A stretch of 43,538 nt of DNA from Gnetum montanum (lineage: Eukaryota; Streptophyta; Gnetopsida; Gnetales; Gnetaceae), in the NCBI GenBank assembly GCA_015680685.1, contig MNCI01003660.1, forward strand, positions 1,494,633-1,538,170, read 5' to 3'. Position numbers and translations under genes: made by a program. The notes beneath the pieces are model-generated. The model was not told where the DNA came from and made no database searches. It worked only from the letters and a program-made list of their open reading frames with translations. Positions 21,979 to 33,198 of this stretch are shown piece after piece (the stretch's first letter is position 1; every line of letters starts with the position of its first letter).

Positions 21979-23069
21979 TGTGAATTGTAAAACTTAGAAG
22001 GGAAAGGGATGAATAAGTTTCCCTAATCAAACCTTTAAAAAGAAAATCATACACATAAATTTATGTGGTTCCCCAACGTGGGTACTCCACACTCAGAGGG
22101 TAGATCACAAGCATACCTCTGGAATTTGTTGCTCTCAAAATGTGGTTGAAGGGACCACATCCTATATAGTCATCAAGTCCCACTCTGGAGTGTTGTATCA
22201 CAACACCAATCACTCAACCTTGTAAGGTCCCATCAAGCTTGAAAATGTGGTTTCAAGGCTTCCACAACCTTTACAATCTTGAGCTCCACACCGAAGTGTT
22301 GTACCATAACACCAATAACTCAATCTCACAGGATCTTGACAACCTCAAGGAACTCAACCTTGTAGGGAAACAAAAACAAGAATTACAAGGAATAATTGCA
22401 ACTCAATTTGCTGATCCTTGCAGAGTTAGGTATAGCATACTTTACAAAGCAAAAATTATAAGAGAATGAGGAGCCGTAGATAATTCAATAATTACAAATG
22501 ATTGTACAATGAATACAATATTTCTTGCACTTTTTCCAAGGTAATCAAGTCTTCTTATAGCTATCTTGTTGATAAATCCTTCTCGAAACTCATGAAATGG
22601 CTAGATAATAGTCACTAACAGTCATCGGAGACATCTTTCTCACACCTAAGACATCTTTTTGAATTTTCCTTCAAATATGGAAAGACATCATTGTTTCTTG
22701 AAAGACATCTTTCTAAAGTCTCCATCCTCAAAGATTTCTTGGAAGACACCTTTCTGTATTTGGTTTACATTCTGTAAAGATGTCTTTGCCTCATGAAAGA
22801 TGTCTTTGAATGGGGAAAGATGTCGTGTTGTTTCTAAAGATGTCTTTCTGAATTTTCTATGAGTTCACCCCAAATCTTCCAAGACATTTGTTGCTTCCTA
22901 GAAACATATTTCTTCATCTTCCTTTGCACAATGAATCCTTCATTTCTTGTTCATAGCCTTGCCTAATCTAAGTTCTTGTCTTACAAGCACAACAATCACA
23001 TAGACAAGCAAACAAACTTGTTTTTCATTTTTCTTAATGTTTTGACATATAAAAACCATAAGGTTTATA
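21979..23069 (-). repeat. 5' LTR of element 4 (1091 bp)
   Basis: The outer end (minus TATAAACC at 23069) corresponds to TGTGGACC in the other LTR by G-to-A changes only. The inner end CAATTCACA stops at 21979 beside the primer site. A palindrome array lies at 22620-22870, all in GATGTC or GACATC form. Confidence 0.88.
22620..22870. repeat. U3 palindrome array in the 5' LTR of element 4
   Basis: Counterpart of 17340-17585, with AAAGATGTCTTT and AAAGACATC units; no GACGTC core survives here. Confidence 0.75.
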
Positions 23070-23074
23070 AGGTC
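23070..23074. repeat. Right target duplication AGGTC of element 4
   Basis: Matches 16695-16699 exactly; it lies at the 3' end of the Penelope-like ORF. Confidence 0.85.
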
Positions 23075-25045
23075 ACCATCCTTCATTGATCTCTAAGCAT
23101 CCATCTTTATTAATGTTATTAGGAAATAGCTTAATTTCTATGGATTTTATAATTTTTTTCTCTAGATAATGTTTTTATCATAGTGATGATTTTACATTTC
23201 TCTAATTATCATGTGTGACTAGTTTCATTTGTTAAGCAATTGTTAACATATTATATTAATGGGGATTTCTCAAATCTATTACATTTTATGTCTCCTTTAC
23301 ATTCTTTAAGTATAGTAAGAATGCTTCTTTCATTTTCTCTAATGCATACTTTTGCACAAAAGTATTCTAACTAATAAACATGTTTATAATCAAGACTCTC
23401 TAATCTATATTTCTTAGGGAGACACTAATCACTATTTATGAATGGGTTGAAATATAGTTTTAATGTTTTCTTTTCTTAATTATCTAATCTTAGCGCTAAG
23501 GTATTGGCCTAGCAACAAGATTCCTAATTTGAAAGTACCAAGTCATGGATATGATTCTGGTAAGTAATGTTAAGTTATAAAGTTTTGATTGGACAATATA
23601 TCTTGGGATGTGTCTATATTATAATTATTTTGAGTTTCCAACACCTTCCCCATCCCTCCCCACCTTCCCCCCCAGTGCCTCCCACAACCCCCACCCCCCT
23701 CCCTACACCCTCTTTCTTAATAATCTTCTCAGTTTATTGGAAATGTTTATATGATATGGTAATATTACGATCGAATCTTTATAATTTCTTCATTCTTAAT
23801 TGAATCTTCATTTGATTCTTCGTCATCAATATTATCTTTGAGATATTTTTCTCTTTTAGCAAGCTAGTTGCTAATGCTATCATTTCAAGCCTTTTCAATG
23901 ATGTTAGAGTTATAATCATTCATTTGAAAAACATGATTGATATGTTTAGATTCTTCTTTTACAATTTTTATATTATAGAAAATAAGGGCTTTAAACATTA
24001 ATGTTCCTAAAACTCTTATTTTCTGATTAAAAAATGTTTGGAATTAACATCTAAGTATTTTTCTATATTAGTTTTCTTCCTATTTCCTTCGCAAGAGATT
24101 TTTAAATTATTATTGTCATCCATAATCTTAGTAATGTTAATATTTAAGAAAGGAATGGTGTTATTATGTTTTTTCTCAATAGTAAATTAAATATTACAAT
24201 TAATGTTATTTAGATATATATAAAATTTAGCTAGTTTTTCTTCACCACATTGTCAAATGCATTCTATAGGATCAACAAATCTAATTTAATGCTATGGCTT
24301 TAATATGTATGAATTAAAAGCTTTATTTTCAAATTCTTCCATGTATAGATTAGCTACAATAGGAGAAAGAGGTGATCACATAAGAACTCCTCACACTTGC
24401 TCATAGTATATGTTATTATATTTAAAATATGTGGTTTTCAAACATACTTGACAAGATTAGATATTTTCTTATTAACTTTTTCATTGATAACACTAAAGGC
24501 TCCCTTTAATGGAATCATGGTAAAAAGAGTTACAACATCAAAGCTAACAAGGACACCCTTGGATTCTAGTGTGATTGTAGAGATAAAATCAACATAATAT
24601 TGAGTATTTCTTATGAAAAAGGTATTATGTCCAACAAGTAGTACAATAATGTTTTTAGTGAGAGACTTTGCTAAGGCATATGTTGGAGAATCAATGTTGT
24701 TTATTACAGGTCTAAGTTAAACACCATTTTTTTTGAATCTTAGGAGTGCCATATATTTGTAGGGGATGACAATATATGAAAATAAGAGACTTTTTAGTCC
24801 TTTTATCAAAATTAGATTCCATTATGGCTTTTCTAACCTTACTTACAATCTTTAAAGTTGGATCGCTTTCTATTCTTTATAATTATTATAAACTAAAAGT
24901 TCTAACATTTTCTCATTATATGTTTGCTCATCTATTATTAGTACTACTTTTCCTTTATCTCCCTACATAATTTTAAGAGAATATTTATTTTTCTTTAAGC
25001 CAAAAAGTGTTTTAACTTCTTTATTAAAATTGTTAATAGTAGGTG
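23075..25045 (-). pseudogene. Penelope-like element: RT plus GIY-YIG endonuclease, dead
   Basis: Broken minus-strand frames follow the Penelope-like (PLE) order. N-terminal part: LFGLKKNKYSLKIM and GDKGKVVLIIDEQTYNEKM (about 25015-24905). RT: LRPVINNIDSPTYALAKSL (about 24715-24655), LVSFDVVTLFTMIPL (about 24550-24505), SPLSPIVANLYMEEFENKAF (about 24385-24320) and FLNINITKIMDDNNN (about 24145-24100). The expected YVDD box reads FVDP (about 24270-24280), so a catalytic Asp is lost. After the RT come EESKHINHVFQMNDYNSNIIE (about 23955-23895), LPYHINISNKLRRLLRK (ending at the SINE) and, beyond it, NIKTIFQPIHK and the endonuclease remnant with SILTILKECKGDIK (about 23325-23280). The last recognisable codons (NKDGCLEINEGW) abut element 4's target duplication, so the true 3' end may continue left of 16695. 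Confidence 0.85.
23486..23712 (+). mobile_element. SINE-like insertion inside the Penelope-like element
   Basis: This 227-bp block splits the PLE frame between LRRLLRK and ENIKTIF. It is flanked by TTTCTTAATTATCT (23472-23485) and TTTCTTAATAATCT (23713-23726), 13 of 14 bases alike, as for a target-site duplication. Inside, TGGCCTAGCAACAAG (23505-23519) resembles an RNA polymerase III box A and GGATATGATTC (23547-23557) a decayed box B (GGTTCGATTC). The 3' half is a C-rich tract (about 23640-23708). Confidence 0.7.
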
Positions 25046-25299
25046 TTTAGCTTTAAGTAAAATGTTTATAATGATAGCTTATTTCTTATCAATGTTTTTT
25101 GGAAATATTTTGGATGATTCTTATAGCTTTTTTCTTATTAATGTTACTTAGAAATATTTCTTATAGCTTTAAGTAATGTTATGTTTAGGTTAAGTATCTA
25201 GGTATAAAGTTGTTTTTAATGATAATTATAGTAGTTAATAGAGCTACTTACAAGAATACAAGAAGAAACATTGGTTGGAGTTTTCAAGAAATAAGTATT

Positions 25300-26681
25300 A
25301 GATACTAGAAAGGAATAATTTGAAAATGGAGAATACCAATGTCTCTCAAAGTGTAAAGGCTATGAAGAATTTTGAAGCTTTTGATTTTGTTTTACCTAAT
25401 AAACTATATGAATCTTTATCAAAAAATATCACTTCACAATACATATTTTTGCATATTATTGGATTTATTCACCCACATAAGGATATTACACTAGCAATTT
25501 AGGCTATCCTTGAACATTATAAAATTAATGTTTTGCATACCTGCTATTTTTTCAAATCTTTTTTACATATTGAACTAGTTCTAAAATGGTTATGAGATCA
25601 TTGGATCTTAAATTTTTTATGGATCAACATAATACTTTTATTACTTGGGGTTGGAAAGTGAATTTTGATCCTTATTCTTTTGCTTATTCTAACATTTCAT
25701 GCTATATTGAATTAGAAAATCTCTCTTATTTTTCAAAATTTTGAAAGTGAAATTATTGGTAGCATTGGCTCAATTTAAAAGATAGAGCTAAAAACATTAC
25801 TAAATGGTACGCAATGCACATGTTATTTTGTTGAGATTAATTTATGACAATGTTTTTTCTAGAAAATTACATACTATAATTTGATAGGATTTTGTAGCTA
25901 TTGTCATTGTAAGGAAAAGAAACAACAATTTTCAAAAAAAAATAATGGTAGTTTTTAGCAAGAACAAATGAAATCTTCTTCAACAAGTTCTAAGCCTTTT
26001 GTTAATCCTCTTAAATTTAAAGATGCCAAACTTTTGATATCTAAAGACAATTCCTCTTTAGAAAAAAGACTTTTATAGGAGGGACTAGAAATGAAAATAA
26101 TAATGTAAATGAATTTCTATTCATATAGAACAAAAAGAAGTGGACTACAACTATTAATTTTAATTAAATAATCCTAAAGGTATTTCTTTCTCTCTTTACT
26201 TATACTATTACTCCAAATATTTTTCATAAAATAATATTTTTTAACCTAATAGTGATATGAATTGTGACATAAATGTTAAGCTTGAAAAATCAAGGATAGG
26301 AGCTTCCTCCCCCACATCTTAATGTTAGTTTTATCATGGAAAGATTACTAGGGAGCATCTTTCAAACTAACATTTATCTCTACATTTTCTTTTCTATAAG
26401 AGATTAAGATTTTAGTGCATGATATTAATTTTTTTACTAAATGTATTATTTAAAACTATAATTTTTTCTATTTTTTATGAAGTTAATAAAGAAGGCATTG
26501 CTATTCTAGTTAATAAGAATTAGACTAGAAAGTTTTTGAATTTTGGCTCTAATAACCTCGGAAGAGTTACTTGGATTACTTGTTATAGTGAAAAATGTGA
26601 TATCCAACTTTGTAATATTTATGCTCCTAATAATTCAAAAGATTGATTAAAGGTTTAGAAATATCTTTTATCTATGCTTAA
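25300..26681 (+). pseudogene. LINE (L1-like), piece 1: ORF1 and start of endonuclease
   Basis: ORF1 begins MENTNVSQSVKAMKNFEAF at 25322. A gag-like part follows in shifting frames (WGWKVNFDPYSFAY and SCYIELENLSYFSKF, about 25650-25740) and a Cys-rich remnant (CSYCHCKEKKQQ, about 25890-25930). The endonuclease opens near 26495 with GIAILVNKN, then LGRVTWITCYSEKC and IQLCNIYAPNNS (about 26560-26640), the APE-type fold of L1 elements. Stops are frequent. Element 3 inserted here, and the protein alignment resumes at 33199. Confidence 0.78.
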
Positions 26682-26686
26682 AGTTC
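26682..26686. repeat. Left target duplication AGTTC of element 3
   Basis: Identical to 33194-33198. Confidence 0.9.
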
Positions 26687-27570
26687 TCATAAATCTTTTT
26701 TTTCGTAGGCTAAGATATTGGGTATCCAATATCAGATATCTAATATCTTAGCCCCAATATCATAGCACATGCTACAACATTGGATATCCGATATCATTTG
26801 ATGCATGTCCCCCTATAAATACGTGTGCTCCCACTATGTATTTAGCATTCTTTTATCAATAGGGTAGCCAAACCCTTGCAACTTTATTCCATAGTCTTAG
26901 AAAATGGTCAATGAGTGCCAGCAATGTGAATTTGAGTTAGTTCTATGACATCTTATTTGAGTGGAAATGTACTTGGACACATTCCATGAGCAGCAATAAG
27001 ATCAAGATTGATTCTTATTCATTGCAGCACTTTGACCTAGATTAAATTTACTTTTAATGCAATTTATATTTCATGTACTTAGTTAATATTTACATTTCCA
27101 TGCACGTTAATGAATTGGTAGAATGAGCACGACCAGTTTCGAGCATAAACACATATTTTCTTGATAATCCTAGCAGCATTATTGTTTGATTCGCCTATTA
27201 GTGTAGTGCTTGGTAATCCTAGTAGTGGATACGTGGGTTCAAGATGTGTACAACAAGCTAGGAATAGACACTCATTGCCCATAGGCTAGTTTAAAATTTA
27301 CTTTCTATTGTTAATTAGTTTAAAGAAATAATTTTTTTATTATCGTTAGGAGTAGCATAAGGCAAAACCACATCAAGAATCATATGCCTCACTCTGAACC
27401 AAATCATACATGAAAAAGCTACCACTAGTCTAAGTGGGAAGATAGCGTCTTATGATCAATGCTTAATAATCTAGATGTCACAACTAGTCCCATCCATAGA
27501 ATTTGACTAGACTGTGCATGAACGTTTATGATTCATATGGTTGGGCGCAGGGGCTATCCACCATTCATCA
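26687..27570 (+). repeat. 5' LTR of element 3 (884 bp)
   Basis: TCATAAATC (from TGATAAATC) to CATCA. U3 carries decayed GATATC units (about 26711-26800), TATAAATA at 26814-26821, and the polyadenylation region GCAATAAGATCAAGATTG near 26993. Confidence 0.9.
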
Positions 27571-27571
27571 T

Positions 27572-27589
27572 TAGCACTATTTTTGGGGA
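27572..27589 (+). promoter_or_regulatory. Decayed tRNA-Asp primer-binding site of element 3
   Basis: TAGCACTATTTTTGGGGA against the intact TGGCGCCGTTGCCGGGGA of element 1. Six of the seven changes are C-to-T or G-to-A, concentrated at CpG and CHG positions. Confidence 0.8.
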
Positions 27590-27703
27590 TGGTGCTAGTT
27601 ATCTATATTAGTTATATTATGCACAATTACTATAAATGTATTAGTGATCTATCTTTTAGAAAAAATTAATATTTTAAGTTATATACATTATCATGTTAAA
27701 ACC

Positions 27704-30205
27704 ATGTCTTCTTCACATAGGATCAATAACACATAGTATGATGAAAAATATCATAGAAGAAATGATAGGATCTATACTGAATAGAATTAGAGTGAACATT
27801 CTCAAGTAAGGGTTTCATATGCTCATTTCCATCCTTACTACATGCAAGAACTATGTTCAACTATTATAGAAAATTCTAGAGAAGATGAAGTAAGTCCTAG
27901 ATCAAGGAGGTCCTCAAGTCCTACAACATACTCTAAACATAGAAAAGATAGATCAAGGGGCCATTGGGGATGATATAGGAGCCATGGCGATTCTCCCAGT
28001 TCCTCATCTTCCTCTTCCTCTTCAATGTCTAGTTTTGTCAAATATGAACATAGGTATAGAGATAGAGCTTCACTATGGGATCGAGATAAAGATACAAATC
28101 AAGCCCAAGGGTAAAATCAAAGACATCAAAATCAACATAGACAAGATCATCATAATCAAATAAATAGAAATATAGGTTATCACAATGGCATGTCTGATAC
28201 AAATGAACCCTTGCTAGCTACTAGGGACCTAACACAAATTTGGGAGGTAGTTCAAATACCTCAAAGGCATCAAAGGGAGAATCGCATCAAATGGCTTGAT
28301 ATGGACAACATTCCTAAATTTAGGGGAGGCTAAAATTCTGATCCACAACATCATTTACAAGCCTTCCATGATACCTACACCTTGCAAAATATAGGATGTA
28401 AATGGCAAAAGCTTAAGCTCTTCCCTAAAACACTAATAGATGAAGCTGGAAGTTGGTATAGATCGTTGGAACCAAATTCCATCCAATGGTGGTCCACAAT
28501 GTTGGATCTTTTCAACAAAAAATACAACCCTATGCAAGAGTACCCAACTTAAGAAAACAAATCTAAGGGTGGAAGCAAGAAAATCATGAACCCTTTGATG
28601 TGGCCTTGGATAGATACTATTCACTACTACATATATGTCTTGGACATGATTTCTCTCAAAAAGAAAAACTTTTCCACATCATAGATGGTCTTCATAATCA
28701 AACAAGGGAGACCCTTTGGATTTATGGCCAAGGTTGGTTATATGAATAAAATCCCATCATATACAAAGGCTAATTAAGTGGATGGAAAAGAAGAAGGAGA
28801 GCTATCTAAATGAACGAATGTAGAGGAATATAATTGGGACCCAACTCTTCAAAACAAGAGGGTCCAAATCTATGATGAGGAAAAATAGGCAGCTCTCAAT
28901 GAGGTGATTTCACAACAAAACTTATCAATACAAAAGTCTATCAATGAGCTTGAAGTAAGACTGGATAAGATGTGGGAGTTGATGAATGAAAAAGTTACAA
29001 TTTACATAAAAACCATAGAGGAGAGATTAAGGCAAAAAAAATTAAGTGATCAAAACAAGAAGAGGAAAAAGAACTAAGAAACATCTAGGAACACTTATCA
29101 ACAAAAAGGAAAAATAGCTATGGAAGAAGAGGCTATAGACTTAACCACAGAAGAAGATGATGGATGTGACATCTGCCTATATGACCATCCAAAGTGCTAT
29201 TGCCTAGTCATGTTATATCTATAAGAGTTTAGGGCTTTTGCTTTGAATTCCAAGTTTGTACAAAAGAAAATGCCTAGGAAATTACCTTTCTCACAAGTAA
29301 ATTATCGATAATCCTACAATTAACCATACTATCCTAGTGGGGCTTCTTATCAGCCTCAAAACTATTATCAACTATAGTGGCAAAACCCATAGTCGTGGGA
29401 AAGGCCATCATAAAACTAGCACTACCCTTACTGCTAGCCAAACCCATATAGATATTATGTTCAACAACCTATTTCCCCAACTAGTTCTACTTCCTCTACC
29501 TCAAATCACTACTACCACTCTCCTAAATATCATCAACCTACAACATATTCTATGGGATCAACACCTCACACCTCTCACCCTCCATCATATCCTCAATATT
29601 CTCATATTTCCTTCCATCACATGTCACCACCAAAACCATAAGAAGGTTTGGCACCACAACATTAATGGAAAAATGTTCCTTGTGCTATGAACATACATGA
29701 AAATGATAAGGCTAGTAGATCTTCACCACAACTTCAAAAATGTCCTTTCTTTAGGACAATTCCCACATGTGAGTGCAAAACTCATAGACCTATTGGCACA
29801 TTGAAACCTACACAAGGCCAGTCTGGTGCAACACCCTTCCTCTTTGGAACAATGTCTCCTGATCATATGCAAAAGCCAACAACCATCACCACTCCAACAT
29901 AAGACATAAACAATAAACCTATCATTGTGGAGAGATAGAAAAGTCCATGCATACTAATAATAAATGTGTAGTTGTGGGTTGGAATTTTGAAATATTAACA
30001 AAACCCCTAGACCAACCATCATAAAGTTTAGAAACAAGTGTGTGAGCAAACATAGGTCTACACAATAGCCACTAAACCAAAAGACACCCAGTGGCTTGGA
30101 AATGGGAGTCTAAAATGATTTAAATGATTCATGGAGGCATCCAATCCACTTATTAGCTATTTTCTTGCCTTTACACTTAGTCATGGGGGGGATGCCCCAT
30201 CCTGA
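27704..30205 (+). pseudogene. gag: Gag of element 3, broken
   Basis: It starts MSSSHRINNT. The Ser/Arg-rich segment (about 27885-28035) includes RSRRSSSPTTYSKHRKDRSRG and a run of serines. The capsid domain starts near 28290 with IKWLDMDNIPKFRGG, then HHLQAFHDTYT and WQKLKLFPKTLIDEAGSWYR. The short zinc knuckle CDICLYDHPKC lies at about 29165-29205. The C-terminal half is rich in Pro, Gln, His and Tyr in other frames. Many stops (for example in place of Trp or Gln) and frameshifts are present. Confidence 0.85.
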
Positions 30206-32294
30206 ATCAAGAACTAATAAGTATTTTTCAGCTTTTTTTTTCATAATTTTTTATCTATTTCTTCCAAAAAATTTTGATTCTTCATGTGTTTTTCATTTCT
30301 TAATATTTTTCTTTTCTTTATATTTTTCTCTTTTCTTGAGTCATTTTTTTTATGTTTTATCAATCTCTTTTATGTTTTTGTTAATAATATTTCCAGTCAT
30401 GATGCATAAGTCAACATTATATGTTGGGTTTCTGTACTATGCTATCAAGATGATTGGATAAGAAATTGTGTAAAGCAATGAGAACACCTCATCCATCCCT
30501 CTAGTTCTATGAATAAAAGGTCTTTATCATGAAAAAAAATTTTGTTCTTCTTTCATAAAACTAAATCAATCTTTGATCATTGTACCTTGAAGAAAGAGGA
30601 AACGACCAAGTGGGAATGGAAAAGGGTGTGACCTCAAGGGGACTTGTTGGGTTCTCTTCTTGATTTCTTTTAGGTGGTTTATGAGTCCTTGTGGAACATA
30701 TCATCACTCCTCTATTGACCAATAAAGAGGAAGTATGTCTTTGCATGGTATGGTTCTCATCCAAAATCATAAAAATATAAAATCCAAAAGAAAACCTTTT
30801 TGGAAATTCAAAGCACATCCCTTAAACATAATAATGGGCTGCAATCACTAGTTATGAGGCTAGAAATACATGTTACCCATGCCTAAAGAATCCACTCTAA
30901 CTTAGGTCCTTTCTTCCTTCTCTTTTCTTCTCTTTTTGGAGTTATGATTATTCTTTGCGATGGTTGTGGACTTATGATGATCAGCAAGAAGGAACACATC
31001 AATGCAAGGTCACTGTTAATGGTATGGACTTGGTTTGGAACTTGGATAAATAGGTATGCTAGTCATTTTAATCACACTTGACATAAGAACCTATTGCAAA
31101 CATGGTTAAGTACCTTACCTTCATATTTCTGCAATCTATTCTCATCCTATTATTCACCTTACTATTGCATACAATTATGAGCCTTTTGGTTTTGTGTAGT
31201 ATAATGCAAGATTCCAACCAGGGAAGTTGTGTTTTATTTGGAGAAAAGACAATCTACACTTAACTTCTAAGGTGCCCACAGACATCTCTAGAAGTGGTTA
31301 TGCAAGGGCATTATGGTAAGAGCCTGCTTTGGGAAGGACCCACTTGTATAACTTTTGTGGATCATGGCTTTGAACTAACCTTCACATCTTCCAAAACATC
31401 AATGACAATTTCTTTGAATTTATGCATGCTTTTGGGACTACTTCTCATCAATTTTAATTAATTTTTCCTACTTATCTATCTCAATATCCTTTAACATCCA
31501 AAACATCTCTTGGCCATCTTCTGCATTAGACCTTTGGTTTTAATTGTTTGAAAAATTGTGCACTTATTAGTTATGGGAGCTAAGGATGCTTACTTTGAAA
31601 TTTTTTCAACATCCTATTTTCAAACATAATGGTAACTAATAGTAATTGATCAAAATAATGTGAATAGCTTGATGATTTTAGTTTCCTCATAACCTTGGGC
31701 ATAGTACACTGTCATCACCTTTTCCTTAAATGTAAACTAAGGGATCCAAAAGGGTTAATTATTAAGGAAAATTTACCAAAACTAATGTTGATTCTTTGGG
31801 GACTGTAGGTGATGCTAAACAAAACACCTAAGAAAGAAGGTATTTTTCTAGGCATAAAAATGAAGCCAAGAGAGGGATAATAGAGGATATGCCCATGGAC
31901 AAACCATAGCACATACAAGATAACAACTCAAACATCGCATGATTACTAGATCCATGGGACAATGAGAAGAAATTTTAGCCCATCCTTTAAGGATATTATG
32001 CATAACCATAGAAGCATCAACATAATAATCAAGGTTGGAAACCTACCATCTCTAGCAGCAAGAAGAAGAATCATCTTTAGCAACATTTTGAGGACCTCTG
32101 CAAAATTTGTAATCTTCAATGTCTATCCAGTCTTTTTTGTCACTTTGTCATTTTTTCTACATCCACTCAAATAAAATTTTGTAATGTGATACTTAGAGTC
32201 AATCAATAATCCCATACCTTCCCAATATTTTGTAAAAAAGCTTGTTCCCTCTTTTGTTCACTTGAAGATGAGTTTTCATTCAATTGTGGGGGTA
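30206..32294 (+). other. Noncoding tail and polypurine tract of element 3
   Basis: No gene. The frame at 30165-30461 is a T-rich hydrophobic run. Family blocks lie at about 30625-30660 and 31272-31350. The polypurine tract TTGTGGGGGTA (32284-32294) lies directly before the 3' LTR. Confidence 0.75.
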
Positions 32295-33193
32295 TGATAA
32301 ATCATGTTTTTCATAGGCTAAGATATAGGGTATCCAATATCAAATATCCAATATCAAGGATCTGATATCTTAGCCCCATTATCGTAGCACATGTTATGAC
32401 AATGAATATTTGATATCAGGTGATGCATGCCCACCTATAAATACATGTAATCCCATCATGCATTTGGCATTCTTTTGTCAATAGAGTAGCTAAACCCTTG
32501 CAGTTTTATTCTGTAGTCTTAGAGAACAATCAGTGAGTGCCCACAATGTGAATCTGAGTCAGTTTTATAACATCTTATTTGAGTGGAAATGTACCTATAT
32601 ACATTCCATGAATGACAATAAGATCAAGATTGATTCTTATTCATTGCAGCATTTTAACTTGGAATAAATTTACTTTTATTGCAATTTATATTCCATGTAC
32701 TTAGTTAATATTTACATTTCCATGCACATTAATATATTGGTGGAATCAGCATGACTAATTTCAAGTATTAACACGTATTTTCTTAGTAATGCTAGTAGCG
32801 TTATTACTTAGTTCACCCAGTAGCATACCACTTGGTAATCCTAGTACTGGATACGTGGGTTTAGGATGTGTACAGCAAGCTAGGAATAGACACTCATCAC
32901 TCGTAGGCTAGTTTAGGCTTTATTTTCCATTGCTAATTAGTTTAAATAATTAATTTCTTTATTATCATTAGTAGTAGCATAAAGCCAAAACAACATCAAG
33001 AATCACATGCCTCACTCTGGACTAAACCATATATGACAAATCTACCACTAGTCCAAGTGGGAAGATAGCATCCTACGATCAATGCTTCACAATCTAGATG
33101 TCACAACTAGTCCCATCCATAGAATTCAACTAAATTGCATGTGAACACTTCAAATTCATATGGTTGGGTGTAGGGGGTACCCACCACTCCTCA
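32295..33193 (+). repeat. 3' LTR of element 3 (899 bp)
   Basis: TGATAAATC to CTCCTCA; aligns end to end with 26687-27570. TATAAATA at 32436-32443. Confidence 0.92.
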
Positions 33194-33198
33194 AGTTC
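33194..33198. repeat. Right target duplication AGTTC of element 3
   Basis: Matches 26682-26686. Confidence 0.9.

Larger units (their letters stand above)
16700..23069 (-). mobile_element. Element 4: Copia-type LTR element with gag and a plant-transposon-protein ORF, no pol
   Basis: Two LTRs (16700-17746 and 21979-23069) bracket a 4.2-kb interior and are flanked by AGGTC duplications. An iMet-type primer site (21961-21976) and a gag starting at 21924 fix the minus orientation. After gag and its coiled-coil extension, the interior holds a broken ORF of the 'putative plant transposon protein' family (about 19702-18400) and a noncoding tail. Integrase, RT and RNase H were looked for in the interior and not seen. 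The insertion lies in the last codons of the Penelope-like element to its right. Confidence 0.87.
26687..33193 (+). mobile_element. Element 3: complete gag-only Ty3-type element
   Basis: LTRs 26687-27570 and 32295-33193, exact AGTTC duplications, a primer site, a broken gag and a long noncoding tail. It belongs to the same family as elements 1 and 2 (LTR, primer site, gag and tail blocks all align) and is the only member seen complete: 6507 bp, with no pol anywhere between gag and the polypurine tract. Confidence 0.92.

Noticed and set aside
23567-23803. Proline-rich frame
   Set aside because: It reads through the C-rich part of the SINE-like insertion and into the antisense strand of the Penelope-like element.
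30165-30461. Possible membrane protein (hydrophobic frame)
   Set aside because: T-rich low-complexity sequence just after gag in element 3; not conserved in elements 1 or 2.
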